From Epiperipatus broadwayi (Eukaryota > Onychophora > Udeonychophora > Euonychophora > Peripatidae), in NCBI GenBank assembly GCA_028023455.1, contig JAQFVV010006631.1, forward strand, positions 1-64,000: a DNA stretch of 64,000 nucleotides, written 5' to 3'. This document shows positions 1 to 13,650 of the stretch, piece after piece. A program made the translations under genes and the position numbers. Each line of letters starts with the position of its first letter. Position 1 is the first letter of the stretch. The notes beneath the pieces are model-generated. The model was not told the origin of the DNA and did not search any database. It saw nothing but the letters and a program-made list of their open reading frames with translations.

Positions 1-53
1 CATCGGAGAGCTTAAAGATCTTTTTACCTCAGCAGAGATTTGCTGCAGGATAT

Positions 54-54
54 C

Positions 55-146
<92 letters not shown>
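54..146. repeat. (ATT)n microsatellite
   Basis: About 30 uninterrupted TAT/ATT triplets. The open frame across it is mostly poly-tyrosine and is not a gene. Confidence 0.95.
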
Positions 147-148
<2 letters not shown>

Positions 149-583
149 TTAAAAATTGTTTTTTGTTTTTTTTTTACTTTCTGGGGGCATTACAAATATG
201 CAATGTTATATTTAATCACATCTTTGCCAGTTCATTTGTAAAAAATCAGTTATTCTTTATAAAAGAAAAACAAATTTATTATAGTTATTGTGAATATTTA
301 AATTCATATAATATGCATCCTGAAGCATAATAGCACTTAAAATTTTGTTTTTTTTTTTTTGCTTTTATTAAATGCTTCTATTGAAATTTTAAAAAAAAAT
401 CTGTTTATTTACTTGTTAGATTGTTAGAGGTTGCTATCAAGATATGTTTCTTTCACTTTAATAACATTGTTTTGTTAAGATATTAATTTTTTTTTTTCAG
501 ATAAAATGATAAACCATATATTATAACATAGCAAACGTAAATCCACTTTTTTTTTTTAAATATATATGTTCTACAATAATATC

Positions 584-644
584 ACAAATTAAAAATTCTT
601 CTCCTTTTTCTTTTCAAAAACTTTATTCTTTTATATCAATACTG
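584..644 (-). repeat. dispersed repeat end, inverted relative to 6219-6280
   Basis: This stretch is nearly the reverse complement of 6219-6280. In both places it abuts a TA/CA microsatellite at the GTTCAGTATTGATATAAAA end. It is probably one end of a dispersed repeat whose microsatellite forms its boundary. The two copies lie 5.6 kb apart and flank the palindrome at 5293-6203. Confidence 0.7.
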
Positions 645-645
645 A

Positions 646-691
<46 letters not shown>

Positions 692-692
692 T
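645..692. repeat. (CA)n(TA)n microsatellite
   Basis: A run of about 12 AC dinucleotides passes directly into about 12 TA dinucleotides. Confidence 0.95.
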
Positions 693-3114
693 ATAACCTA
701 CACTCCCAACACTGCTCATATACATTACATGAGCGAAATGCCCAGGCGCCAGTTCTATTAATGAATAGAACAATATAACAAAAGATATAATAAAATTATT
801 ACTGAGACTCTATATTTAAGTTTATGTTCAGTTCAGCTCAGTGGGAGGCTATAGGCAGTTCATGAGATATATGATAATAAATGAATAAAAGAAGAAATAT
901 TATAAAATATTCAATATAATGTAAATTCCTTTGTTAATTAAGTGTATGATAAAGAATCATAATGTTTACTTAGTACAGTTTATTAAAAATATACTTTAAA
1001 CTTAATTTCTTCCTTCATCTAAGTATAACATATATCAGCTTGCTATAATTATACTCTTAACAATTCTATGACTTGGCATATTATAATCTAAACATCTACC
1101 TTAATGCCAATCAAGAAATAAACAATAAGATCTCAGGAAATTTAACAAACACAGTTAAATAAATAAAATATATTGGCCCATAAATTATAATTCTAAAATA
1201 TGATAAAAAAATGTAATAAAACAAATTGACTAAACATTTTACTGTGTTTAAATAATAAGATAATGACCGAGATAAGGTATTTTAATCTCATATCATCATC
1301 TCACAAATATACTGACATGGCAACCTTTCTAATACGTTTATCAAGTGGCCAATGCTCTTTTATAATGTTTGGATTAAGGAAAACAATATTGTCAGACACT
1401 AGCAAATTTAATATGATAACTCTAAAATAATGTATCTGTTCTATAATAGATTTATGAAATGTGGAGATGTGGAAATGGAAATACGAATGTACACAAGAAT
1501 AACTCACAACACAGTTGTTTAAAATTTAAATAATTAAACAAATCACTTATTACAATAAACAAAATCAATTTGGTCTAACATAAGATTTTCAAATGGGCTC
1601 TTTGTTTTACAGACTTTTAAATTATTAAATAAATTTTGAACATCAGTTTTGGATTGTCCCTACTATCAAAACAAATTAATAATAAAACTTAAATATCCCG
1701 ACTTTGAACACATACTTTACTTGCATGTTTCATCTATATGACCATAAATAAATGACACATTATATTATTAGCACAAAAAAAATATAGATACTTTCGAGAG
1801 AATATTACTGTTGATTAACAAAATAAATCAAATCATATATATTTGGCTTTCAGCAAAGCAACTTTCTATAATTGACTAAATAATCATTCCAATTCCGTAC
1901 ACTCCTCATACATAGCAAAATCATGTTTATTCTGATGATTTGATGATTGATAACTTTTATTTAAATAAATACACGGTATTTTAAAATATTTATTTCCTGT
2001 TTTAATCTTAATGTACTTTATATACGCGATATTATTCATATTACGCGTGTGTGTGCACGTTCAAGCAGCAATAATATAAACCAATCTTTTCTATAGACTC
2101 TCCATTCATAAAGAAAACATCATACAATTATTTTATTTCGAACAATGTCGTAATTAATCAATAAAATTTGACACTAGTATTACATCCAGAATTAATCTAA
2201 CAATTTATCTAGCCACATATGAATTAACACAAAGCTATATTTTCATGATTTTACATACTATACGTTATAAAGGGAATCTACATGAGGAGCAGATAACTCT
2301 TATCGAACACTTCTACAATAATTCATTACCAAGAATCCAAGAAAAACGTCACATAACTTCCTAAATATCATTTAATCATATTTCAACAATAACTCCTCTA
2401 CTTCTAAATACATTATTGGTGGGGATTTTAATTCCTCGTCACCAGGGCCCTAGGAACATCACTTCAATAAATATCATTATTCATACGCATATAAAATAAA
2501 CTAGGCTCTACTCATGTAAAATTATTAACATAGACTAAACAAGCAAATCTTTTATCCCTACAGACATTATAACGCAATCAGATTTCCCTCTATTCTCATA
2601 GCTTCTCTAAATATCGAACCTTATAAATACACGCTGGCAGACAAATACCTCCAGATAGCATATCAATCCATTCAACTCAGTAAAATACGACAATGCACGA
2701 AATTTATGCATAAAATATATACAAACTGTATTTTATCAAACAAATATCATAATTGTGCAAAACGAACTCACACCCGCGAATCAAAGTACATATAATATTA
2801 ACTCTAAATTACACACTAAGCAGGTAATACGATAATTAAATATTGCATTAAGGCATAACTTTTAATTTAATAAACTTTAGGTTACTTTTTTTTAAAATTT
2901 AACTGTTCTAATTATTACGAACGAACTTTTTTTTATATCTAATGAACTATTTCTATTATAAGTTCGTCGATTTGAACAAAGAATAAAATTTTCACTTTGA
3001 GATAATAAAGTATACAAAAATGAATGTAAACCTCTCTAATAATACATTATTTAAAAAAAAAAATATTTCTTTCATCCTCGTAAGGAAACAATAAGACCTA
3101 TTTGAACACAATCA
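693..3114. other. AT-rich intergenic DNA, no gene seen
   Basis: Both strands are rich in stops and no recognisable domain appears. The part around 2040-2850 is less low-complexity than its surroundings but matches nothing I recognise. Confidence 0.5.
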
Positions 3115-3172
3115 TTTTTTTTTTTTTTTTACCGGCGTACTCCTCCTTTGAGTACGCTCCGGAGACGGCCTT
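3115..3172 (-). mobile_element. retroposon 3' end: GC-rich hairpin plus poly(A)
   Basis: Read on the minus strand, a GC-rich block ends in a 16-base A run (T run at 3115-3130). Beside it is a perfect 8-bp stem, GCGTACTC at 3135-3142 pairing with GAGTACGC at 3150-3157. A 3' hairpin followed by poly(A) is typical of a LINE or SINE tail recognised by its reverse transcriptase. Only about 60 bp is distinct from the AT-rich flank, so the copy is severely 5'-truncated. A short (ATCT)n tract follows near 3216-3235. Confidence 0.5.
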
Positions 3173-5198
3173 GAAAATCAAAATAACACAGATTATAAAT
3201 GAACATAATACTAAATAAAATCTATCTATCTATCATAGATATGAATTATGACAAGCAATAAAAATAAAATAAAATAAAAGACACGAAGATATTAGTTTTG
3301 TAACTTAAAATAAAAGTTCATTTTCAAAGCTCTGCTCCGGGTTTATAAAATAATATGGGATACCTTCCAAACCGAATTTTAAATTAAAATAAACTTTTGC
3401 AATAGGATAACCACACAAATATAGTCATGCTTAAATAGAACTCAGCATCTTCAATGTTCATAACAAAGTTATTTAAGTTACTGTATTATACATAAGCAAT
3501 CAATTTATCTTCTATTATGACGAGAATATAATAAATTCTTAACTACTGTTGGACAGGAATTATTTCAGTTATTCCGTTGTAGTTCTGGATTAAATACACA
3601 ATTATCCTTAGTGTTTTTCTGAATAGCATTTAACACTTTAAATTGTCCTCAGTAATTCCATAATTAATAATGCTTTGTTTCATATTCCGTCCTTATTGAA
3701 GAGGACAAAAATTTCCAGCATTTCCGTCCTTCCATTCAATTCAAACAGAAGCAGCTTACATTTTACTTTCTTAATTTACAAGTAAGTATTAGCTCCAGAT
3801 ATATCAAATAAATGAATACTGTTATCTCCCTGTGAAGAACTTAAACATGGTATGGCCTATCAAGATAGACATATCCTTAAGTCTATGTATAATCTTCGCA
3901 AAAAAAAAAACAAAAAAACACAACGAAAAATAGTGAGAAATTAGAATATATTCCGCAGTATGGTTTTGCATGCGTTTTCCATATGCCAAAAAAAAAAAAA
4001 AACACGTTGCTTAATGATATAACAATAATATTTATGTAAACCATTCATATTTAAAACGATGATTAAGTGAAATAATATAATCTGCACATTATTAACATAT
4101 ATTTTTAAAAGAGTAATAGTTATAAAGGGATTAATTCAGAAATGTTTAAATCGAAGAGAGTTAGTTAAAGCGACTTACCTTTTTTAAAACCTTAGAATTG
4201 CATATTTTTAATTAATATTTTCCATAATAAAGTTCTTAAGCTCCTTTGGAAGTTTTACTCTAAAGTCCTTTCAAAGTCAATTCGACTTCAGTAACTGGCT
4301 TGAATTTCTACAATAAAAATGAACCATTCTTTATTGGTTACAACTACATTACAAAAAGAAAATTTTATACTGGAGATCTTTGTTAAAAACCCCCTTCAGC
4401 AAAAGTTCATTTGCCTTTCACCAGGTTACTCCCACGCATCTTGCTAACTAACTAATTACATATGCAAAAACAAATCTTTTCAAAAAAAATCATCTTGATT
4501 TTTTTAAAACTAAATAAAGACAAGAAAAAAAAATATAAATGATAAAATAAATAGCTTTTACAAACTTGAAAGAAAAATGAATATTAATTAACCATCAAAT
4601 AAAAATGATTAACAATTTATTCAATTTATAAAATAATTCATTGATCTAACTATCTATTAATTATTGGAAAGAAATATATTTGTTAAATTATTTAAGATAA
4701 TTACTCTTATTTAAATGTTTTTATTGTGAATGTACTATTGTTTGCTGTTATTAAAGATGAAAATGAAATGAAACATAATGCAGAGTCATACATGCATACA
4801 CATGTACTACAACCTAAATATTGAACTATCTTAACTAAATATAATTGAAACTGCTATTAACTGTTGACAAAAGGATAAGAATTAATGAATAAAGGATTTT
4901 TGAAACCATTCAAATAATATTATACTAACACAGGATAACTTTGCATCTTTCCAACAAGATGTATCAATTCCATTAATAAACAACCCCCCTTCCCTACACT
5001 AAACACCTCATTAACCACAACAATACCAATAAACACTTATAAAGTGGTCAGTAAACTGCACAAGCAACCCATATTTAAGCTTTAAGCAATCTCCAGCAAA
5101 ATTTTTAAAATTTTAAGGCTATTTCATTTTTTTTAGTACAATATAACTATTTATTTAAGATACAAAGTATCTTAAATCCTTGTGCCCATTCAGATGGC

Positions 5199-5201
<3 letters not shown>
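3173..5201. other. AT-rich intergenic DNA, no gene seen
   Basis: Apart from a short (ATCT)n tract and several A runs, I see no coding or structural signal. Confidence 0.5.

Positions 5202-5292
<91 letters not shown>
5202..5292. repeat. (TA)n microsatellite, about 45 units
   Basis: An uninterrupted TA run. It gives Tyr-Ile repeats on both strands and is not coding. Confidence 0.97.
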
Positions 5293-5295
<3 letters not shown>

Positions 5296-6203
5296 CAAAA
5301 CTCCAAAGTTTCAACTGTTTTTTTATCTCCATACAGTCATTTTCAAGGATCTGTAACAATAATATGAAATACATATTTATAAATAAACTTCAATTACACA
5401 AATACCTTCATTTTACATTAACATAAACAGTAACAAACATATTAAATATATATAATTAAATTTGACTTACACCTCTCTCCCGCTGCTAAATGTTTTTATT
5501 TTTTATTTTACATTATTTAATTACAAATCTTTTTTAAAATAATCCAAGAAACTTTTTATACAAATTTAAAAACCAACCCTAATTTCAAATAATCTCACCT
5601 TTTTAAATCTTATCTAAAACCCATCTCAAAACTACATTCTTCAACTATATCTTTAAATGAATATAAAACAAACACACACACCCCCTTTATATAAGTAATC
5701 TAAAATACTGTAAAATTAAAGTGAATGTTTAGGGGTTTAGGTAAATTGTTAAAAGTTTTTAAAGATAAATGTTAAAAGTTTTTTTTTTTTGTATATAAAG
5801 GGAAAAAAGATGTTTTTTTTTTGTTTGTTTTATATTCATTTAAAGATATAGTTGAAGAATGTACTTTTGAGATGGGTTTTAGATAAGATTTAAAAATGTG
5901 AGGGTATTTGAAATTAGGGTTGGTTTTTAAATTTATATAAAAAGTTTCTTGGATTATTTTAAGAAAGATTTGTAATTAAATAATGTAAAAGAAAGAATAA
6001 AAACATATAGCAGTAGGAGAGAGGTGTAAGTAAAATTTAATTATATATATTAATATGTTTGTTATGGTTTATGTTAATGTAAAATGAAGGTATTTATGTA
6101 ATTGAAGTTTATTTATAAATATGTATTTTATATTATTGTTACAGATCCTTGAAAATGTCTGTATGGAGATAAAAAACAGTTGAAATGTTGGAGTTTTGTG
6201 TAT
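5293..6203. mobile_element. long foldback (palindromic) element
   Basis: The left arm 5293-5673 is an imperfect reverse complement of the right arm near 5823-6203, and about 150 bp of loop separates them. Both outer ends touch (TA)n tracts and share the terminal sequence ATACA(C/A)AAACTCCAA. Arms of about 380 bp with no coding capacity suit a foldback or MITE-like DNA element inserted in a TA target. The arms differ by scattered substitutions and small indels, so this is an old insertion and not a recent assembly duplication. Confidence 0.8.
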
Positions 6204-6218
6204 TATATATATATATAT

Positions 6219-6280
6219 GTTCAGTATTGATATAAAAAAATAAAGTTTTTGAAAAGAAAAAGGAGAATTTTTAATTTGTT
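6219..6280 (+). repeat. dispersed repeat end, inverted copy of 584-644
   Basis: Starts directly after a short (TA)n run with GTTCAGTATTGATATAAAA. It is nearly the exact reverse complement of 584-644. Confidence 0.7.
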
Positions 6281-6289
6281 GATATAAAA

Positions 6290-7660
6290 TGATAAAATGT
6301 CAACAATATTAAACAGAAAAATGACTTACTGATTTACTATATATATATATACAATTATGTATATGTACTAAATATAATATATACATAAAAGCATACCTAT
6401 TAACTTATTTCAAAAATATATATGTGTGTGTGTGTATGAAATTGACTTAAAGTAAAATTAAGTGAAGTTCATTAACAATATACTTTCGGTAAGCATTTTT
6501 TTTAAAATTTATAATCAAAATAAAAATGTTAACTACCTTTTACTTAAAAGAATATTTCAGGTTTTAATAACTTATATTATACACATGTATTATTATGTAC
6601 ACATAATAAATGTGATGTATACATAAGACATGTACATTTTAAATTATAGCAAAAATATCTAGTGATATATACATATATCAAATGTAAGTGTTCAGTCAAT
6701 TCAAAGTATGGTGTAGTTTTACATTTTCATTTACTGTGTCAATACTAAAAACTTAAAAATAATATAGAAATTTTTATTTGTTGTATTAAATGTTTTTATT
6801 GACAATGCCTTAAAAGGAAAAACCACAACTGGGGTTTTATATTTAATTTAAAGTAAAAACATGAGGGTGGTGGGGCACAGAAATTTTCTACTGTTGAAAA
6901 AAAAACTTCTTTTTCTTTTCTATGGGTGCTCAATTAAAGAATTTAGTATACAAAGATGTTTTATGTCTATTAGTGTAAGAATTGTTTATTAGTAAAATAA
7001 TATAAAAATGTATTTCTTGAACCAAAGATTTGTATTTTTATCTGTAAAATTTTCTATTTCTAAATTTATTTTACCAAGAAGAATTTTAAAATGTAATTTT
7101 ATATTATTATATTAAATTAAAACAATATTTTATGATTATTTTGATTTTTAATATATATTTTCCAAGTGATAACTTAATTACCTAATTAAGAAAAATTTAC
7201 TAATAAATAATCATAGCTTAATTAAATATGTTATGTTAAGATAATTCAGTGGCAGATATAGTTACTTTCATTTCAATAAAATAAAGAAAATGAATGACTA
7301 ATTGTCTTGGAAGTTTCTGGAATTTTTGTGCACAATTAAAAATAAACTGTAATCATGCTAATTGATCAATAATTACTGTTGTGCACAAATATAGGTTTAA
7401 ATGTAGTGAGAACAGTTATTTTCTTTCACTATTATTAATTTTTATATAATTCATTCTGATTATTTTATACTAATTATTAATTTTTACTATTACAGTTGTA
7501 TACAGATCTAAATATAACTTACTTAATATTGCATCAATAATAAAATTACATTCTATTAATAATGATGATATATAAATGGGATTATTTTTTAACATTCTAC
7601 TAAAATTACAAAGGTAGTTTTAGAAGGAAAGAGTTTATTTAAATTCGTTCACATGTGTCT
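6290..7660. other. AT-rich intergenic DNA, no gene seen
   Basis: Only short TA and TG runs and A/T homopolymers are seen. Confidence 0.5.
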
Positions 7661-8479
7661 TTATATATATATATATATATATATTGTAACAGTCAAGTTT
7701 GTACATTCACGTAACAGAATTCAGAGTCCAAGCAAAAGAGACTGAAGATGACCAGACTAGGATTGTGACATCGCGAATCTGACCACTCTTCAACTCATCA
7801 GCCAGTACTCCAAGACTCAAGATCTACGAATGACCACCATGAAATTACATGTAGCATACTCCTTTATTCGTGGTCAACATAGCTCAGGGAGAAACAATGA
7901 GACTCATAATTAAATTACAAATTGATCGTATCTAACAAATAGTTAACTTAATGGAGACCTTTAATAATGCATATTCTATAACATAATAATATTGAGAATT
8001 GGATTGAATAATGAAACTGAGAGTGGACTAGGTTAATTTACTAAAGTTTTAATTTCTCCAATTATAAGTTTTATCTAAAATATATATCACAAAGTACATA
8101 ACAAGTGGAAATGCACACAGGCATTTAATGGCTGAAGAGTTTTAAGTATGCTTTTCGGACAGATTCTTTTATCAGATTAATACATAAATTTACATTTGAA
8201 TAGGATGAATGCAATGATTATTCATTTTATAAATTCATGAAAGCCATAGATTGCTTTTGATGATAGAATTTGAATACAATTATTTTACGGATATAGATAT
8301 AATAAATGCACGCAAGTATTTAAATAAATAGCTTATCACTACGCCATGTCTATAATGTAACATATGCAAACTCCTCTTAATTTGTGGCTGAATACTAATA
8401 ATTAAACTAAACCTTGGTCAACACTTATGGTAGATGTTTCTCGTCTGTTTATATTTATTTATTTAGCCTAAATAGGGCT

Positions 8480-8790
8480 GCAATAACTTAGATTGACCAG
8501 ACTTTTAAGAATATCTCAGACAATTGCTGAAAAAACTAAAATAGGGAGGTAGAGTTGGCTGCTCTGGATGTACTAATGCACTATAGCACCAGCAATACAA
8601 TAATAAAGTCGCTCTGCAGATGTATTGGTAGATCAAGGGTTTCTGTGACCAACGCCGGAACACTGAAAACCGATCGTTAAGCTGCATGAAAAGGGAACAA
8701 ATAGTTCAGAAAAGTGGGGGACTTACATGCTAAGCTGGCCTTAAACTCAGGCTTCGCGACTGCTCTACCCTATGAGAGAAAAATGTGCTG
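8480..8790 (-). repeat. possible tRNA-derived SINE
   Basis: This block is clearly richer in GC than its flanks. The minus strand holds GGGTAGAGCAGTCG, followed about 15 bases later by GAGTTTAAGGCC, which loosely resemble tRNA A and B boxes. No second copy is seen in the window, so this rests only on box-like motifs and composition. Confidence 0.3.
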
Positions 8791-9720
8791 GCTTACCCGA
8801 GGCTCCATCTTAAATATGTAAATATACGTGGCAGCAAAAAGAGAAAAATATTTAATTGAATGAATCACATCGTCAAGCAAAGAATTTGATAAAATTTAAT
8901 ATTCTATAGGCAAGAGCACTAGCTCATTAGCTTAATCAAATAGATGCCAACTCTTAGGTAGCATGATAAAATATATGCTATAGATGGGAATAATTACAGA
9001 TAATCTTTGTTGTTCCAGCTCAGTCTAATTTTGTTATTGATCAAATGACTAGTATTTAAAAGGAGGGAAAGTATATTTGATGGGGTTTAATAAATAACTT
9101 AAATAGCAAATATACTTATAAATATTTATCAAGGTTAGTCTATTTCTTAGTATTTAAAAATTAATACCTCACTAAAACAAGCCACATTGCAAAATTTACA
9201 ATCAAACAATTATCAAAAAAATGTTAAATAATAACGAGCGAGTCATTACTATTTTCATAAGAACGTTTCGAAACAGTGCACAGAAATAAAATTATAAATA
9301 ACTACATGAAGAGGTTTTAATCAATCTCTTCTTGAAATATTAAAATTTAGTATTCGCTGTTTCAAAGCGTCAGCATATCATAAAATAAATATAATATAAC
9401 AAATATTAAAACTATGTAATTAAAAAATAACTAGAGACATGACTGCAGTGATAGTTTCAAGTAGAGAACATTAATTAATTTTTCAAGGAGATTTTAAAAG
9501 CAAGTGGATAATTTACAGATTTTAAAACAATAAAAGAAAAGCTTTAACATTAAAAATATATTAAGTGGTTAGGTAGCTAACTAGAATTTAAAAGGTAGTA
9601 TGAAATTATACAGAAAATATACAGAGCTCTGCAGTTTAAAATGATTTACCGGTATTAGTAGGTGCTTGAGCTGGAGCTTGGTGAGTTTCCTGGGCAGCTT
9701 GCGGCATGCTCCTCTTTTAC

Positions 9721-9837
9721 AGGTGGTCTGTAGGTATTATAGCAGCATTCTTCTTCTTTTCAGTTGGATGGTAGATATTATAGAGGCATTCTTCTTTTTT
9801 TTCGGTTAGATGGTAGATGTTATAGCGGCATTCTTGG
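9721..9837 (+). repeat. three tandem repeats of about 41 bp
   Basis: Units starting near 9721, 9762 and 9804 share the pattern GGTAG(A/G)T(A/G)TTATAG.(A/G)GCATTCTT followed by a pyrimidine run. They lie within the dispersed element above. Confidence 0.8.
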
Positions 9838-9930
9838 TTATAAATGGTGTCGGATGGAAACAAACCCATTGCCTCCTTATGGAGTGACATCTAAGCCAGC
9901 CAAACTAGCCAGACATCTCAGTTCAAAACT

Positions 9931-10983
9931 AGATTTGATTTTTAAATGTAAATGCAATTCAAAATGGAGTCTCTTCTCAGTGTATAGATCTCAGTCAGTC
10001 TCCCAGTATTATAGATCTCAGCCAGTCTCCCTTCCCACTCAAAATATGGCCCATTTATATCTTTTCCTTATCAGCTTACCTTTAAGAGTTTTTCTTTGCT
10101 TCATGACTACATTTTTAATTAATTTTGTTAACATACAATCTGATTCCAAATATGCTGATAAGTTTCTGAGGTGTTATAACTTTTTCCTTAATTCCGTTTT
10201 AATTAAATTCTAAAAACATGTAATTTTGATCTTAAATATTTGATAAATTATTAAAGTATTTCAGTTATAACTTTTATGGTTATTTTGTAAAACTATTTTG
10301 CCATAAACAATTTTAATCCAAAAATAACTTAAATGTTTATATCTGACGCAATTTCAATTAGCCAGATTTTAAAATGACTTTTTAATTTGACCAAAGGTAG
10401 GTGTGGTCATTAATTAAATACTTGTTTACAACAAAATATGTTTCTAACCAACTTTTAATTCTAAGAAAAAAAAATAACACTTAATTTTTAAAGAAGACTT
10501 CTCAGCACATTTGAAAAAAAACCTTTTTAACATTTTTAAATAAACATTTTAAAATATTTTCATCTTTTAACATTTTAAATATATAACACATTTTAATGTT
10601 TTAAATCACACCACCCCTATATACATTACAAATATAAGTTAGATTATATATCCACATACGAATTAAAATAATAAATTTATTAATAAATTGAACCTTATCA
10701 TTATTTAACATAATAAAAGTATTTTATTCAAATAAACGCGATATTAATAATAATACGCTATAATTCTATCAAACCTATCTAATTATAGCATCCCTTCATA
10801 TGTAAATATATAATGCTGTTCAGACAGCCATGACAGCAAATTGTAGTTTTATTTTACATATTATAGTTTAAATGAGATTCGAATCTAACACAGACGAGAG
10901 GGCTATTAGATTGATGATGAAACGGCAAGGGATTAGGAGGTATATATATATATATATGTGTGTAACGGCAAGGGATTAGGAGG

Positions 10984-11020
<37 letters not shown>

Positions 11021-12289
11021 TTGTGTTTGCAGCTGATTTTACAGTCCAAACTTCTTAAAATACACAAATCAGGTGTATTCTTGATTCACTAATTCAGTCA
11101 TCTTTTACCAGAAGAAATAGAGCATTTAATTTGAAATGCACCATCCAGAAATGTAATTATTAACATTGCTATTAATAATTTCAAAGTAGTTAATTTAAAT
11201 ATTTTTGGAGAGGCATTAATGATTTATTAACTTCCTGTTGTTTGTCCTTCAGGTATAGATAAGACTATTTTAACAGTTTTGAATCTCATTTGCAGTGGAA
11301 TGTGAAATTAATATATATTGATTTATTAATCAAAAAGTAAATCTGAAGAAGTGAGTATTTCACAGCCATCAAGAACTTTAAAATAATCGTGTCTTATATA
11401 CTATCTCATTGCTTGCTATGTATTTTGTTCTTGAACATTAATTAGCAAATGACTTTAAAAATATTTTCTATCAAATATGGGAATTTATGAGTTTTTGTCT
11501 TGTTTATTTAAATAGTTGTGATTATTTGTACACAAGATTTTTATAACAATTAATGGAAATATTTAAAAACAAAAGTATAACTAATATATATGTTTTATTT
11601 TCAAAAATGGTAAAGTAGAAGAGAAAAATCTCAGTCATACAATAGAAAATGCATTTTTTCAACTATTTTTAACAAATAAAGCTACAATGTTGATTATATT
11701 TTAAAAATTATTGCAAATACAGTTTAAAATTTTAGAACAGAATTTGATATGTTCATCATGATTTCTCATGTTGTTCAATTCATGTTTTAAAAATAAAGAC
11801 AATTAGTAAAAAAAAAAAAATCTTTGAATTTCATTTAACACTAACTGCAGTTCTGGCTTTTTTTCACGGCCAATGCAGAAGACATTTTATTGCTCTTATT
11901 ATGTATTCGCTTTATTATTATTATTTCTATATATTCACAGTTCAAACATGATGTTTAGGATATTTTTAACAAACACATTCTAATTTATTACAAGTTTTTA
12001 CAAAATCAAATGTGTAATACTAAAACTAAATATTGGACAATTTCATAATTTTCACCTGGGAGAATAATAAAAATGATTTACCAGTTGGAGAATTAAATCA
12101 GTTGAGTTGTTTAAGAGTAAATAAACTTGACTTATCTATTATATACATTTGTATAGTCGAGCTATTTACATTTATTTGAAAATACTGCAAATAAATAATC
12201 AAACAACAAATATGTAAGTCTGAAAAATAAACAGCATTTTAGGTAACAAATTCTAAGTATTTTTAATATCACATAGCAGCAAAACTCTC
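9931..12289. other. AT-rich intergenic DNA with a short tandem duplication
   Basis: No gene is seen. At 10921-11012 a unit of about 43 bp (AACGGCAAGGGATTAGGAGG plus a TA/TG tail) is present twice in tandem and is followed by a (TG)n run. Confidence 0.6.
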
Positions 12290-12294
12290 TATAT

Positions 12295-12455
12295 TATAGC
12301 TCCATTCAGTGGGATTGTGTAATAAAATTCCTATCTAGTGCCTACTCATACAGTATAACCAGGTTAGCTTCTAGCTTGTGGATTTCCCCAGTGAGGAGCT
12401 TTGGATCTGAGAACACTACACCAAGAACTTAGGATCTAATGTAATCATAAAGAAT
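12295..12455 (+). repeat. dispersed repeat family C, partial copy
   Basis: Closely matches 60158-60290 over the blocks CCTATCTAGTGC, CTACTCAT and AGTGAGGAGC.TTGGATCTGAGA. Related pieces occur at 21838-21980, 22440-22560 and 60365-60490. No coding content. Confidence 0.7.
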
Positions 12456-12547
12456 GTTGTTCATGTGGTGTTTAGTGGTTTAATTTCTAATATTAAAAGG
12501 TGAACTGATCTCAATTAGTGTTGTTTTTTTTTCATATGTCATAGCAT

Positions 12548-12628
12548 TGGCTGGGATGTGAACCCACAACCGCTTGCAACCAACTACTTGCTTGCATGGT
12601 GGCTGCGATTCCTCTCGGCTAACAACAA
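12548..12628 (-). repeat. tRNA-like sequence (SINE head or tRNA pseudogene)
   Basis: On the minus strand TTAGCCGAGAGG resembles the A box of class II (Ser/Leu) tRNAs. GGGTTCACATCCC, about 50 bases later, resembles a B box with its T-stem. The spacing fits a tRNA with a long variable arm. No clean acceptor stem is evident, so a tRNA-derived SINE or a pseudogene is more likely than a working tRNA. Confidence 0.45.
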
Positions 12629-12951
12629 TTGCTACTTTGATTACTATTATTTGATTGGTATTTCCATATAAAATTTTGAGCATGCAAATTGATTGAAATA
12701 TAGCAGGTAGATGGCTTCACAATTATTTATATTAACAACATTCAGTTCTCACTTTATCCATTACACATTATTCAGAATTTTGATGCAAAAGCAGTATATT
12801 GAGGAAGAAAAAGAATCACAATATGCCTAGATATTCTAAACCCTGTCTTACATCAATTGAATAAAACTAAGGAATCTAGTTTTGAGATGTTCATTGAAAT
12901 CTCCTGGCTACAAAATAACCATTAATAGTTGAAAAGTCCATATGTATATAT

Positions 12952-13650
12952 TGTAACGGTATGCACCCTCTCAACAAGATAAGTTAAGGCAGTCGCATCT
13001 CACTATAGTCAGATATAAGATCTTCACATAGGATGCCACGAATGATGTGATTTAATTTTGGTATAAAATTATATTTGTTCCCAATAACTAATTTATTATT
13101 AATAAATTATTATATCTAAACAACATCAAATCAATTTCCACCTTAATTAACTTTACCATTATGCTCAGGTTTTGAACTCAGGGAAGTTTAACAATTTACT
13201 CTCTTCAAGGCCTCCTATCAATATTCTAAAGTAATATTAATAACAAATATCACTAACTCTTTAAATTAAATAAAACAAAATTGAAGACTTCATTTAATTT
13301 AATATAAAAACATACTTATTTATTTAACAATTAAATAACTTAAATTTTACAATATATAAAAAATTATTTATATATCTACCTCCTTATATTAAAAATATAA
13401 ATATTCTATTTACTTACGGTAGATATATTTTCTAACCTATAACATGATTATATAAAATATAACTATCCAAAGATTACGACTTTTATATTAATACTATTCT
13501 ATAATAATTAGATTATACAAATAATAATCCAATCATTTATATATAATATTTTCATTCGTTAAAATGATTGTACGTCACTTATATTTATTAATATAAAAAT
13601 ACATATTTCACAACACTGTTAATCATTTGTTCACTGATCACACATTACAG
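12952..13650 (+). repeat. dispersed repeat starting TGTAA, copy 2
   Basis: Starts TGTAACGGT directly after an AT run, like the copies at 7685, 16447, 35763 and 56093. A CATTACA string at 13643-13649 could be the far end, but no matching target duplication was found. The end coordinate is tentative. Confidence 0.3.

Larger units (their letters stand above)
7685..9930 (+). mobile_element. dispersed repeat starting TGTAA, copy 1
   Basis: Begins with TGTAACAGTC immediately after a (TA)n tract. Its first 240 bp align with 56093-56330, including matching blocks around 7741-7830 and the shared GAGACTCA motif near 7900. A block at 9612-9650 (AGAGCT.TGCAGTTT) matches 58862-58890 near the far end of the other copy. 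This supports a family of about 2 kb. The TG start suggests a large LTR, but I could not define a matching CA end or a target duplication. No protein domain is visible. The right boundary is approximate. Confidence 0.45.

Noticed and set aside
40-330. Open frame of 96 codons
   Set aside because: Made of the (ATT)n microsatellite; poly-tyrosine only.
5147-5374. Open frames on both strands across the (TA)n tract
   Set aside because: Tyr-Ile repeats are an artefact of the microsatellite.
9764-10213. 149-codon open frame on plus
   Set aside because: Starts within a tandem repeat and has no domain, signal peptide or conserved pattern; probably chance.
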